42,825 nt of DNA from a virus. The DNA lies in the IMG/VR virus record IMGVR_UViG_3300006030_000042, positions 1 through 42,825 of that record; one strand, given 5' to 3'. The notes beneath the pieces are model-generated. The model was not told the origin of the DNA. It was given only the letters and a program-made list of their open reading frames with translations, and ran no database searches. Both the position numbers and the translations under genes were made by a program. Shown one piece after another: positions 22,709-29,409 of this stretch (the stretch's first letter is position 1; every line of letters begins with the position of its first letter).

Positions 22709-22800
22709 TCCTTGGGGCGTGGCGGGCGGCCTCGTGTGGGCATCGCGAGGCATCAGCGAAGCGAGGACGAAATCGCTGGCCTTGACTGCCGAGGTGCACC
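22709..22800 (+). ncRNA. Hairpin spacer F
   Basis: Contains GCCTCG/CGAGGC (22729-22751) and several short complementary segments; a weak GAGGTG precedes the next ATG. It is the least regular of the spacers. Confidence 0.4.
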
Positions 22801-23364
22801 ATGAGCAAAGACGACCGACAGTATCGCCAGGGCAGGCTGAAGGCCCTAAAGGCCGAGGCGATGAGCTCAAAGACCAGATCTGAATGTGCCGCCCGACTCA
22901 GCAAACTCACCAGCATCGTAGTCGACTACTCCGACGTGGAGGCAGTCATGGGAACGTGGTGGATGCAGGAGCTCCTCCCGGACGGGGGAGACCGAGGGAC
23001 CGAGGTCCGCGAGCCGACACTCAGCAGGATGGAGCGGTCCATGCTGCAAACGTGGTGCAGCAGGAAGGTCGCCGAGATCTCGGCACAGCAGGTAGTCTCT
23101 GCTGTCAGCAGCTTACGTGCAGCGCTGCGTGATGCTGGAGTCATGACGTCCGCGAGCCAGTCTGCAGCCAAGTTTCTGCTCGCCAGTCACCTGGGCGCGA
23201 CCGTAAAAGACCATCACCCGAGCAGCGAGTGGAAAGACGCTGAAAAAGAGGTCAGAAAGGCGATGTCGTGGACGGACACACGCAATGTGCCAGGCATGTC
23301 GCCTGGCACTAAACTAAATGGGCCAGCAACGCGTGCAAGGCGTGCTGGCCCGGAAGGAGACTGA
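22801..23364 (+). CDS. Hypothetical helical protein
   Basis: A 187-residue protein beginning MSKDDRQYRQGRLKALKAEA. It is mostly helical and basic, with a Ser/Ala-rich middle (AQQVVSAVSSLRAALRDAGV). The last 25 residues (including NVPGMSPGTKLNGPATRARR) are encoded by the two perfect hairpins of the following spacer, so the C-terminus may be non-essential read-through. No family is recognised. Confidence 0.5.
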   Translation: MSKDDRQYRQGRLKALKAEAMSSKTRSECAARLSKLTSIVVDYSDVEAVMGTWWMQELLPDGGDRGTEVREPTLSRMERSMLQTWCSRKVAEISAQQVVSAVSSLRAALRDAGVMTSASQSAAKFLLASHLGATVKDHHPSSEWKDAEKEVRKAMSWTDTRNVPGMSPGTKLNGPATRARRAGPEGD

Positions 23365-23366
23365 CA
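23287..23366 (+). ncRNA. Hairpin spacer H, overlapping the preceding gene's 3' end
   Basis: GTGCCAGGC/GCCTGGCAC (23287-23309; loop atgtc, compare atatc in spacer B) and GGGCCAGCA/TGCTGGCCC (23320-23351) are perfect stems inside the last codons of the 22801 gene. GAAGGAG follows. Confidence 0.55.
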
Positions 23367-23858
23367 ATGGACACCTTACTGAACGCCCGCCCCTCCGTCA
23401 ATGGGCATCACAAACCCGCTGCCAAGACCAAGCCAAAGGCCAAGCCGACTGGCAAGCAGAACGCCAAACGTCAACTCGAGGCGTGGAGCAAACGCTACGT
23501 GTATTGTGGCGTGGGCATGTCCTCGATCCTCAATGGATTCGCCGCCGTTGCCGATGCCAACGCCGAGTCTGTCGTCGGTGGTGCAGCTGCTGCCATCGTC
23601 GGTGGTTCGATCCCCCTCTTCGTCTACGGACTCAGCAAAGTCGCTTGCTGGGCACACCGTGCCAACCTCCGCCGATTCGCCCAAGCCGCCGGCGGCATCA
23701 CGGTCGCCCTGCTCGTGCTGAGCCTCTACCACTGCTCGCACGCAATCAGCACCATCGCCGGATGCCCATGGATCCTGTCCCTGCTCCTCGCGATCGGTAT
23801 CGACTGCGGCCTAGTCGTGAGCGAGGCAGCGTCGGTCGTGGTCCACGATGCGGAATAG
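23367..23858 (+). CDS. Multi-pass membrane protein (DUF2637-like)
   Basis: A 163-residue protein with a Lys-rich N-terminal tail (KPAAKTKPKAKPTGKQNAKR) and about four predicted transmembrane helices, including IVGGSIPLFVYGLSK, AAGGITVALLVLSLYHCSHA and WILSLLLAIGIDCGLVVSEA. The last pattern (His/Ser helix, then AIGIDCGLV) reminds me of DUF2637-type membrane proteins on phages and plasmids, from memory. GAAGGAG precedes the ATG. Function is unknown; an exclusion or immunity role is one guess. Confidence 0.55.
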   Translation: MDTLLNARPSVNGHHKPAAKTKPKAKPTGKQNAKRQLEAWSKRYVYCGVGMSSILNGFAAVADANAESVVGGAAAAIVGGSIPLFVYGLSKVACWAHRANLRRFAQAAGGITVALLVLSLYHCSHAISTIAGCPWILSLLLAIGIDCGLVVSEAASVVVHDAE

Positions 23859-23941
23859 CTGCAGAGGGCACGGGCACACGCCCGTGCAATGCACGCCCCG
23901 CTGTGGGGCGCGGTCCCAAGTCCGCATCGAAGGAGATGACC
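23859..23941 (+). ncRNA. Hairpin spacer G (twin of spacer E)
   Basis: GCACGGGC/GCCCGTGC (23868-23887) and CGCCCCG/TGGGGCG (23894-23910) align with spacer E. The A-T pair of the first stem in E is G-C here, a compensatory change. The 3' part (GCGGTCCCAAGTCCGCA) is identical. Confidence 0.65.
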
Positions 23942-24310
23942 ATGTTGTTGGACATCAAAGCCGCAGCAGTCGAGCGACGACGCAAAGACCCCGTTGTCCG
24001 CAAGGCGTGGGTAATCGATTGGCCCTGCTACGCGTCGAGCGGAGTGATAGACGGGCACACTGTCGAGATGGTCGCAGTCCAGTATTTGTGCAACGGCGAC
24101 TCCGACTATGCTGCCAAGTACATGATTTATGTCGCCGTCAACGGACGCATGCTCAAAACTGTTTTGCAACCGGATGGGCACGCCCGCGACCTCAGCGACG
24201 CGCTGAGGGGTTGGATTTGGGGCAGCGGGCAATCCAGGCGGAGCGACGTGTTGCCCTGGGAGCACTATCGCAACAAGCTCAATGCTGACGTCCTCTATGC
24301 AAACCCGTAA
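23942..24310 (+). CDS. Hypothetical protein
   Basis: A 122-residue protein beginning MLLDIKAAAVERRRKDPVVR. It has a plausible alpha/beta composition (WVIDWPCYASSGVIDGHTVE, then YAAKYMIYVAVNGRMLKTVL) and ends with SDVLPWEHYRNKLNADVLYA. GAAGGAG precedes the ATG at 23942. No motif is recognised. It is the eighth gene of the hairpin-separated array. Confidence 0.55.
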   Translation: MLLDIKAAAVERRRKDPVVRKAWVIDWPCYASSGVIDGHTVEMVAVQYLCNGDSDYAAKYMIYVAVNGRMLKTVLQPDGHARDLSDALRGWIWGSGQSRRSDVLPWEHYRNKLNADVLYANP

Positions 24311-24377
24311 GGTGCATAACGCCCATCACGGGCCGGACGCCCCGCCGTACGGGGCTGGGAGGGAGAGAACATCTGCC
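24311..24377 (+). ncRNA. Hairpin spacer I
   Basis: Contains CGCCCCG..CGGGGC, resembling the second stem of spacers E and G, then GGGAGGGAGAG before the next ATG. Confidence 0.4.
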
Positions 24378-24686
24378 ATGGCCATGAGCAAAATAAAGCT
24401 AACTGAGTTGCAGAGGAAGACGTTAACTCACATAAAATTAGCCATCGGTTCTTATCAAAGGCAAATATTAAGCCGCAAAGCGGAACTTGAGCGTGCGTTA
24501 GGGCGAACTGGCTTGTCTGCTTCGGAATGGGTATCGGTTTTTACGCTGATCAGAGGTCATGGGATCAGTATGCACAAGATAAAAGACCTTATAAAGAAGG
24601 GTTACCTAGAGCCTCGCAACTTTGAGCTTGAGGTCAAGGTCGCTGGTACAAATCCGGCGTCCAATTTCGATGAAGTGGTTGGATAG
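24378..24686 (+). CDS. Hypothetical protein of atypical base composition
   Basis: A 102-residue protein beginning MAMSKIKLTELQRKTLTHIK. Its 5' half is AT-rich with codons such as AAA, TTA and ATA that neighbours avoid, which suggests recent acquisition. The N-terminal region looks helical; EWVSVFTLIRGHGISMHKIK with DLIKKGYLE could be a DNA-binding helix pair. It faces the minus-strand RHH gene across a 66-nt gap holding palindrome copy 4. Function is unknown. Confidence 0.5.
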   Translation: MAMSKIKLTELQRKTLTHIKLAIGSYQRQILSRKAELERALGRTGLSASEWVSVFTLIRGHGISMHKIKDLIKKGYLEPRNFELEVKVAGTNPASNFDEVVG

Positions 24687-24733
24687 GCAGGCGACCCTTC
24701 GATTGATGTCGCTCCTACGTGTAAAGCGTAGGG

Positions 24734-24751
24734 GCGGCAAAATTTTGTCAC
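24734..24751 (-). repeat. Dispersed palindrome, copy 4 (diverged)
   Basis: GCGGCAAAATTTTGTCAC differs from the other copies at one base in each arm. On the minus strand the flank is CCCTACG, matching copy 2. It lies between convergent genes, 1 nt from the RHH stop codon. Confidence 0.75.
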
Positions 24752-24752
24752 T

Positions 24753-24989
24753 TCACCCAGCCGCCTGGCCTTTTCGCGGACGGCCCCTCTTCAGCCTCGG
24801 CACCTCGGCCAAGTCCGGCCTGCCCAACGCCTCAGCACACGCTCGTGAGATCCACTCGTTGGCACTCAGCCCACGAGACTCAGCCTCACGCCAGATCGCT
24901 TCGCACAACACACGGCCCAGCCGCGTGCACACCTGCCTCGAGTCACTCGATCGTCGCACCGGCGCCACCTTGATTTGATTCTTGGGCAT
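24753..24989 (-). CDS. Ribbon-helix-helix-like repressor candidate
   Basis: A 78-residue protein beginning MPKNQIKVAPVRRSSDSRQV. RLGRVLCEAIWREAESRGLS then ANEWISRACAEALGR fits the two-helix part of an RHH fold. The C-terminal tail (PRLKRGRPRKGQAAG) contains an RGRPRK AT-hook-like motif. It is transcribed away from the promoter at 25042-25070, across an inverted repeat, so autoregulation and repression of the rightward genes are plausible. Confidence 0.55.
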   Translation of the reverse strand: MPKNQIKVAPVRRSSDSRQVCTRLGRVLCEAIWREAESRGLSANEWISRACAEALGRPDLAEVPRLKRGRPRKGQAAG

Positions 24990-25021
24990 GGTTCACCTTA
25001 CGATAAAATCACCGCGATGCA

Positions 25022-25038
25022 ACTTTTTTCGAAAAAGT
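25022..25038. promoter_or_regulatory. Inverted repeat beside the early promoter (operator candidate)
   Basis: ACTTTTT (25022-25028) and AAAAAGT (25032-25038) flank a 3-nt centre, ending 4 nt before the -35 box of the rightward promoter. Suited to binding a dimeric repressor, such as the adjacent RHH protein. Confidence 0.45.
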
Positions 25039-25041
25039 GTA

Positions 25042-25070
25042 TTGACGAATTTCCAGCGCGAGACTAAGAT
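25042..25070 (+). promoter_or_regulatory. Sigma-70-type promoter
   Basis: TTGACG (25042-25047), exactly 17 nt, then TAAGAT (25065-25070). Five of six bases match at the -35 box and four of six at the -10 box. It drives rightward genes beginning at 25174. Confidence 0.7.
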
Positions 25071-25173
25071 CTCCCGTGTGGTCAATGTGATCGTCGACTG
25101 GCGTGCAACGGTGAGCGGATGTGGACTGACAACGGATGCCAACGAAAATCGCCGGGACCAATGGAGTTTCCCC

Positions 25174-25512
25174 ATGAACGTGCTGAACGGTTACAAGACT
25201 TATTTGGCGGCTGCGGGACTGATCGGCCTTGCGGTCTACCAGCTGAGCCAAGGGCAGTTCGAGCTCGCGGCGCAGAACTTCCTCGCTGGTTTCGCGGCTT
25301 TCGGCCTGCGTAACGCGCTGCCACCGGCACCGCCGACACCCCAGGCTCAGCCGGCGCGGCTCCCGGCGACGCTGCATGACTGCGGTCAGGCTTCCGAGGA
25401 ACTAGCCCGGTTGAAAGCCAACAGGGAAAAGTTGTGGGCTGACCGGGCCAATAACGGCGCAGCGCCGCTGCCGGGCGAGGTCAACTTCGGCGACTGCGAC
25501 GCGGACTCCTAA
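25174..25512 (+). CDS. Small membrane protein (possible second holin)
   Basis: A 112-residue protein beginning MNVLNGYKTYLAAAGLIGLA. A single hydrophobic region (YLAAAGLIGLAVYQLSQGQF, then FLAGFAAFGLRNAL) gives one or two membrane helices; a Pro/Ala linker (PPAPPTPQAQPARLPATLHD) and a charged C-terminus follow. The ATG at 25174 has TGGAG upstream. Such proteins are frequent in phage genomes and often labelled holins, but its distance from the lysis cassette makes that uncertain. It is the first gene after the early promoter. Confidence 0.55.
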   Translation: MNVLNGYKTYLAAAGLIGLAVYQLSQGQFELAAQNFLAGFAAFGLRNALPPAPPTPQAQPARLPATLHDCGQASEELARLKANREKLWADRANNGAAPLPGEVNFGDCDADS

Positions 25513-25515
25513 GCC

Positions 25516-26211
25516 ATGGACCAATTCCACCCCTGCACCCTGCGTCAGCTGCCCGAGTGCGACCAGCACGCGGCGGCGATGTGCGCGATTTCGCTCAATC
25601 CGGTCAACCGGCCGGCGCCGCACGTTGAGCGGGCACGGATCGGCGTGCTGACGACGAAGTATTGGCGGTCTACAGCCCCGTGTCGACCAACGTGGCGATG
25701 TTTTGGTTCGAAGAAGGGCAAGGCGGTCTGGGATTACCTTCGAATTCGTGGCACTTCGCTCGGCCACCAGCACCCCTACTACCTCGTCTCTGGTCCGCAG
25801 CGTGGCGCCGGGCAGGATGTTGCCCCCGGCTTCGGAACGCGCAAATGGGAGGAGACGCCGGAGTCGGCCAAAGCCCACGGGCAGAAGGTCCTCAAACGCG
25901 TCTGCCAGAATTGTTACTCGTGCATGATGTACATGCCGACTGGAGACGCAATTTTGCGACCACGAGCGTATCTGGTCGCGACTGGTTGTAGCGATTTGGA
26001 GGATGGTACGGTGAAGAATGACCCCAAGCGTGAAGAACAAACCCCTCGCACGCCGCGAAACCCTGGTGTGGCGTTGATCGACCGAATCGATCGCCTGGTC
26101 GGCAAGTCGAACCTGCCGGTCAAGGTCAAGGTGCAGTGCCTGCAGTTCGTGCTGGCGGGCGTGCAGATGGATGTGCTCGATGAACCGGCGACGGCCATCG
26201 CCAAACCGTAA
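25516..26211 (+). CDS. Hypothetical Cys-rich protein, possibly a protease-like relic
   Basis: 231 residues beginning MDQFHPCTLRQLPECDQHAA. The first 50 residues (to RIGVLTTKYWRS) resemble the start of bacterial matrixin/astacin-like proteins as I remember them, but no HExxH follows. Later it carries CQNCYSCMMYM. A GTG at 26011, preceded by GGAGGA, could start a separate short C-terminal protein in the same frame (KNDPKREEQ...). It may be a degraded or fused gene, or an unrelated protein. Confidence in function is low. Confidence 0.45.
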   Translation: MDQFHPCTLRQLPECDQHAAAMCAISLNPVNRPAPHVERARIGVLTTKYWRSTAPCRPTWRCFGSKKGKAVWDYLRIRGTSLGHQHPYYLVSGPQRGAGQDVAPGFGTRKWEETPESAKAHGQKVLKRVCQNCYSCMMYMPTGDAILRPRAYLVATGCSDLEDGTVKNDPKREEQTPRTPRNPGVALIDRIDRLVGKSNLPVKVKVQCLQFVLAGVQMDVLDEPATAIAKP

Positions 26212-26323
26212 ACGCCCCACGCCCAGTGTGGCAAGGGCGGGAGAACCTCGGGTACTGGGCACCCCGAGCGGGGCATGACGCCCCACCTCCACTTACTTTG
26301 TTGGCCCAGAGCAGGAGACGAAG

Positions 26324-26515
26324 ATGCTTGTGCTCGGACGAAAAAAAGGAGACCGCGTGGCGCTGAAATTCGGCGAACACGTAGTCATGGCTACCGTCGT
26401 CCAGATTACGGGGAAGTCTGTGCGGCTTGGATTTGATGGGCCACTCGACGTGGCGATCCACCGCGGCGAGGTGTTCGATCTGATCCAGCAGGAGGAGACG
26501 AAACGTGGCAAGTGA
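26324..26515 (+). CDS. csrA: CsrA-family RNA-binding regulator
   Basis: A 63-residue protein beginning MLVLGRKKGDRVALKFGEHV. It matches CsrA: the N-terminal strand, VRLGFDGPLDVAIHRGEVFD at residues 33-52 (compare RIGVNAPKEVSVHREEIY in E. coli), and a short basic tail. CsrA dimers bind GGA-containing hairpins, often at ribosome sites, and change translation and mRNA stability. CAGGAG precedes the ATG; the next gene overlaps the stop. A phage-encoded copy downstream of a run of hairpin-GGAG leaders suggests regulation of those genes, which is inference. Confidence 0.85.
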   Translation: MLVLGRKKGDRVALKFGEHVVMATVVQITGKSVRLGFDGPLDVAIHRGEVFDLIQQEETKRGK

Positions 26516-27215
26516 AAATACCAGGATCTGGCGAGCGTTGTGCAAGACGGACCCCAGGCACTGCAAGAAGATCGTGGGCAAACCATACTCTGGCACCAGC
26601 CCCAAGCCCCAGTGGCTTTATCACCGTGCGACCGAGGTCTTCGGCCCGGCCGGGCGATACTGGGGCGTCGTTGTCGACAAGCTTTGGCTCGACGAGGGTG
26701 CGGAGGACACGGAGGAAAAGATTGCTCACGCACTGGTGACGTTCTGGTGGCGTGAGAACCTCGGCGACGAGCGCAATTGCGTCCAGCATGTCGGTGGCAC
26801 GGTGTTCTGCGGCCGGCGAAAGGGCAAGGACGGGAACGTAGGTGCCACGTTCACCGACGAGGACGCCTACAAAAAAGCTGTAACCGACGCCACAGTCAAG
26901 GCGATGAGCCTTGTCGGGTTCGCCGGCGACATCTTCATGGGCCTGCACGACGACAGCAAGTATGTCGCTGATCTCAAGGCTGAGTTCGAGGAGCAGGACG
27001 AGAGCGCCGAGCCTGAAGAGCCAGACGATTTCGATGAGATCATGCTTGACCTGAATGCGGCCGCTGACCGAGGCACCGCCACCCTGAAGCAGGCCTGGGA
27101 GAATGCGTTCCGTTCGCTGTCGCAATCTGCTCGGAAGTACCTTCTTCATTCCGTGATTCCAGGGCTGAAAGAGAGGGCTGCGAAAGCAGACGCCGTCAAT
27201 GCTTCTCGTTCCTGA
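26505..27215 (+). CDS. Putative single-strand annealing protein (Rad52/ERF-like)
   Basis: A 236-residue protein with a GTG start overlapping csrA by 11 nt. The segments HRATEVFGPAGRYWGVVVDK, QHVGGTVFCGRRKGKDG, then TDATVKAMSLVGFAGDIFMG and DDSKYVADLKAEF form a pattern I associate with phage single-strand annealing proteins of the Rad52-like group. It would anneal complementary DNA strands after exonuclease resection. The adjacent exonuclease gene forms the expected recombination pair. The C-terminus is acidic (EEQDESAEPEEPDDFDE) and then helical. Confidence 0.65.
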   Translation: MASENTRIWRALCKTDPRHCKKIVGKPYSGTSPKPQWLYHRATEVFGPAGRYWGVVVDKLWLDEGAEDTEEKIAHALVTFWWRENLGDERNCVQHVGGTVFCGRRKGKDGNVGATFTDEDAYKKAVTDATVKAMSLVGFAGDIFMGLHDDSKYVADLKAEFEEQDESAEPEEPDDFDEIMLDLNAAADRGTATLKQAWENAFRSLSQSARKYLLHSVIPGLKERAAKADAVNASRS

Positions 27216-27828
27216 ACAACGGACACCCGGATGGTACTCGGCGAGGCAAGGGCGTATCACCGCATCCCTCGCTGCTGCCGTGATCGGCCTCGACCCCCAC
27301 TGCGGCCCTCAGGCTGCGTGGGGGCGAATCCAGGGCATCACGCACCTATCCCCCAACCGGGCGATGCAATGGGGGAACCAGTTCGAGGCTGACGCACGCC
27401 GTGACTACGAGCTGTTGACCGGGAACCTGGTGTTCGAGACTGGGTTCTGGGTCCACGATCGGCATGACTGGCTCGGGGCCAGTCCGGACGGGTTGATCGG
27501 CGACGACGGTGGTGTGGAGATCAAGTGCCCGTCCGTTGTCCCTGTCGGGGTTCCGATCCAGCATCGGGTCCAATGCATCATCAACATGCTCGTGACGGGC
27601 CGAACCTGGTGGGACTACTACTGCTGGGTGATGTCCGAACATTTCCTTGCACGCATTTACCTCCCGCCCAAGACGGACGGGTTGCTGAGGAAGCTTAAGT
27701 CCTTCCACAGCCAATGGATTGTGCCGAACATCAAGCCCCCGAGGATGAAACGTGGCAAACGCACCTACAGTCAATGTTCCCCTGAGCGCGATCAGGACAC
27801 GGGGCCGGGTGAGGAGGGACATGGGTGA
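27199..27828 (+). CDS. YqaJ/lambda-exonuclease-like recombination nuclease
   Basis: 209 residues. Signatures of the YqaJ viral recombinase family: GWYSARQGRITASLAAAVIG (residues 11-30), WGNQFEADARRDYE (acidic residues near 63-67), GASPDGLIGDDGGVEIKCPS (D97, E107, K109, the D-ExK catalytic core), and HRVQCIINMLVTGRTWWDYY. It would degrade one strand of double-stranded DNA to produce tails for the annealing protein upstream. It overlaps the annealing-protein gene by 17 nt and the ParB-like gene by 77 nt. Confidence 0.8.
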   Translation: MLLVPEQRTPGWYSARQGRITASLAAAVIGLDPHCGPQAAWGRIQGITHLSPNRAMQWGNQFEADARRDYELLTGNLVFETGFWVHDRHDWLGASPDGLIGDDGGVEIKCPSVVPVGVPIQHRVQCIINMLVTGRTWWDYYCWVMSEHFLARIYLPPKTDGLLRKLKSFHSQWIVPNIKPPRMKRGKRTYSQCSPERDQDTGPGEEGHG

Positions 27829-28519
27829 CATCCCTGGTTTGGCGAAGTCCATCTTCGAGCTCGGTCTGCTCCAGCCCATCGTCATTACGAAGGACCACAA
27901 GCTCGTCGCCGGCGGACGCAGGCTCGAGGCGTTCAGGGTGTTGGCCGAGGAGGACAGCCGGTTCTCGTCGATACCTGCGACCATCGTCGATCTCGACGAG
28001 GCCGGCCAACTGCAAGGTGAGCACGACGAAAACGAGTGCCGCAAGCCGTTCACCCCTTCCGAGAAGGTCGCGATCATGCGGGCTATCGAAGAGCACCTAA
28101 AGGTGGCAAAATTTTGCCACGGTCGGACCAAGGAGTCGGCGGCGACGCAGGCCGGGTTCGGGAATCGGGAGACGGCACGCCAGGCGGAGCAGGTCGTGGA
28201 CCGCGGCGTGCCTGAACTCGTCGACGCTGTTGACGACGGCACGATCTCCATTTCGGACGCAGCCGGCATCGTCGACGCCGAGCCCGAGGAGCAACGGGAA
28301 GCTGTCGACTCCGTCCGCAAAGGTGAGGCCCCTACCGCACGGGCCGCGTTGGGCAAGAACCGGGATGCGGCGAAGGCCCTGGCCTACAAGTCGATCTCCG
28401 CCCTGATCCGTGCGTGCGATGAGCTCAAGGTCACCTCTGCCACGGTGAAGATGGGGAGCGTGCGTGACGCGCTCGACCAAATCAAGCACTGCGTCGGCTC
28501 TGCCTCGGGTGCGTCATGA
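27752..28519 (+). CDS. ParB-like CTPase/DNA-binding protein
   Basis: 255 residues with a GTG start (GAGGATGAAAC upstream), overlapping the exonuclease gene by 77 nt. N-terminal ParB domain: VPLSAIRTRGRVRRDMGDIP, QPIVITKDHKLVAGGRRLEA (residues 54-60, GGRRLEA, correspond to the CTP-binding GERRxxA motif). It is followed by a helix-turn-helix region (TKESAATQAGFGNRETARQA) and a KorB-like tail. Palindrome copy 5 lies in the linker and encodes VAKFCH at residues 118-123. No ParA gene is in this window. Plasmid-like segregation or regulation are alternatives. Confidence 0.75.
   Translation: MANAPTVNVPLSAIRTRGRVRRDMGDIPGLAKSIFELGLLQPIVITKDHKLVAGGRRLEAFRVLAEEDSRFSSIPATIVDLDEAGQLQGEHDENECRKPFTPSEKVAIMRAIEEHLKVAKFCHGRTKESAATQAGFGNRETARQAEQVVDRGVPELVDAVDDGTISISDAAGIVDAEPEEQREAVDSVRKGEAPTARAALGKNRDAAKALAYKSISALIRACDELKVTSATVKMGSVRDALDQIKHCVGSASGAS
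28103..28120 (-). repeat. Dispersed palindrome, copy 5, inside the ParB-like gene
   Basis: GTGGCAAAATTTTGCCAC with minus-strand flank CTTTAGGTGC, matching copy 7. It is in frame and coding. Confidence 0.9.
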
Positions 28520-28794
28520 GCAAATACAGGACCGTTCGTGGGACGCGGATCAAGAGCAGCGGGTTTATTTGGGTTGTCTGCTGGAGCCATCCGTACTGGG
28601 TCAGCAAGGACGGCCGGTGGGTTGATCTGCACAAGGAGAACGAGAAGGCGATCACGAACACAGCCACTGGCATCCGCTCGGTGCGGGCCTTCCATCGCCG
28701 GCTGCGGCAGTGGCGGAAGTACCTTCCGCCTGGCGTTCGATTTGTGCTCGTTCACCGGCGTGGTCGTCGTTTCGACGTTTTCGGGACAACGTGA
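28516..28794 (+). CDS. Small basic hypothetical protein
   Basis: A 92-residue protein beginning MSKYRTVRGTRIKSSGFIWV, whose ATG overlaps the ParB-like stop (ATGA). Its composition is basic and aromatic (VVCWSHPYWVSKDGRWVDLH, FHRRLRQWRKYLPPGVRFVL). No motif is recognised. The coupled start implies co-translation with the ParB-like protein. Confidence 0.55.
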   Translation: MSKYRTVRGTRIKSSGFIWVVCWSHPYWVSKDGRWVDLHKENEKAITNTATGIRSVRAFHRRLRQWRKYLPPGVRFVLVHRRGRRFDVFGTT

Positions 28795-28806
28795 TCGGAG
28801 TGCGAC

Positions 28807-29151
28807 ATGATCTGCGTCACGATTCCGAACTGGCACCCCGCCCGCCTCAACCAGCTGATCAGCGGGCACTGGGGCAAACGGAAGCGGCTTAAGGATGCCG
28901 ACCGCGACATGATCGGCGTCTATTGCCACGGTCAGCCCGAGGCCACGAAGAAACGTCGCGTCTCGCTGATCATCACGCTCGGCCCACGACAGCGTGGTGG
29001 AGACCCGGACTCATACTGGAAGTCTGTGCTCGATTCTCTGGTCCACGCAAACATGCTGATCAACGACAGCCCAACATGGGTTGAACTCGGACAGGTGCAG
29101 TACACACGAGACAAGCTACGATCGACCACCATTTTGCTGGAGGACCTATGA
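28807..29151 (+). CDS. rusA: RusA-type Holliday junction resolvase
   Basis: A 114-residue protein with the RusA pattern: VSLIITLGPRQRGGDPDSYW (Asp residues 66 and 68), KSVLDSLVHANMLINDS (K72, D76, D87) and a terminal strand. RusA dimers cut Holliday junctions, resolving recombination intermediates. It fits the annealing protein and exonuclease in the same operon. The downstream gene overlaps its stop by 4 nt. Confidence 0.75.
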   Translation: MICVTIPNWHPARLNQLISGHWGKRKRLKDADRDMIGVYCHGQPEATKKRRVSLIITLGPRQRGGDPDSYWKSVLDSLVHANMLINDSPTWVELGQVQYTRDKLRSTTILLEDL

Positions 29152-29399
29152 GGGTTTACGAGAGCATCACGCAGTACACACACGTCGACGGACGTCAGGT
29201 CCGCGTGTGGCGTACCGAGAAATCGGCGGCGAAGGCGAAGGACTCGTTTATCGAGGCAGTGTCTGGGACGTTCAAGTTCTACGTCAACCAGGATCTGAGA
29301 ACCATCGCCGAGGCATTGGCTCGGCTGGACGGCGTGGCTGCGGTTGAAGCGAAAGGCCCCGATGGGAACGGTCTCGTGATTTACACCGAATGGCCATAA
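29148..29399 (+). CDS. Small hypothetical protein
   Basis: An 83-residue protein beginning MRVYESITQYTHVDGRQVRV, with an alpha/beta profile (strand, helix, strand). The ATG overlaps the rusA stop (ATGAG). No family is recognised; it lies between recombination genes and the helicase, 10 nt before the latter. Confidence 0.5.
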   Translation: MRVYESITQYTHVDGRQVRVWRTEKSAAKAKDSFIEAVSGTFKFYVNQDLRTIAEALARLDGVAAVEAKGPDGNGLVIYTEWP

Positions 29400-29409
29400 G
29401 GAGGAACCG

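Noticed and set aside
20590-24377. CRISPR array
   Set aside because: The spacers are not evenly sized, the repeats are not identical, and genes lie between them; this is not a CRISPR.
25959-25976. Near-match to the palindrome (GCAATTTTGCG)
   Set aside because: Only the centre resembles the element; arms do not match GTGGC/GCCAC and the flank is absent.
26505-27760. Two GTG starts sharing GAAACGTGGCAA with half of the palindrome
   Set aside because: The similarity covers only GTGGCAA and arises from a GTG start codon followed by Ala/Gly codons; no second arm is present.
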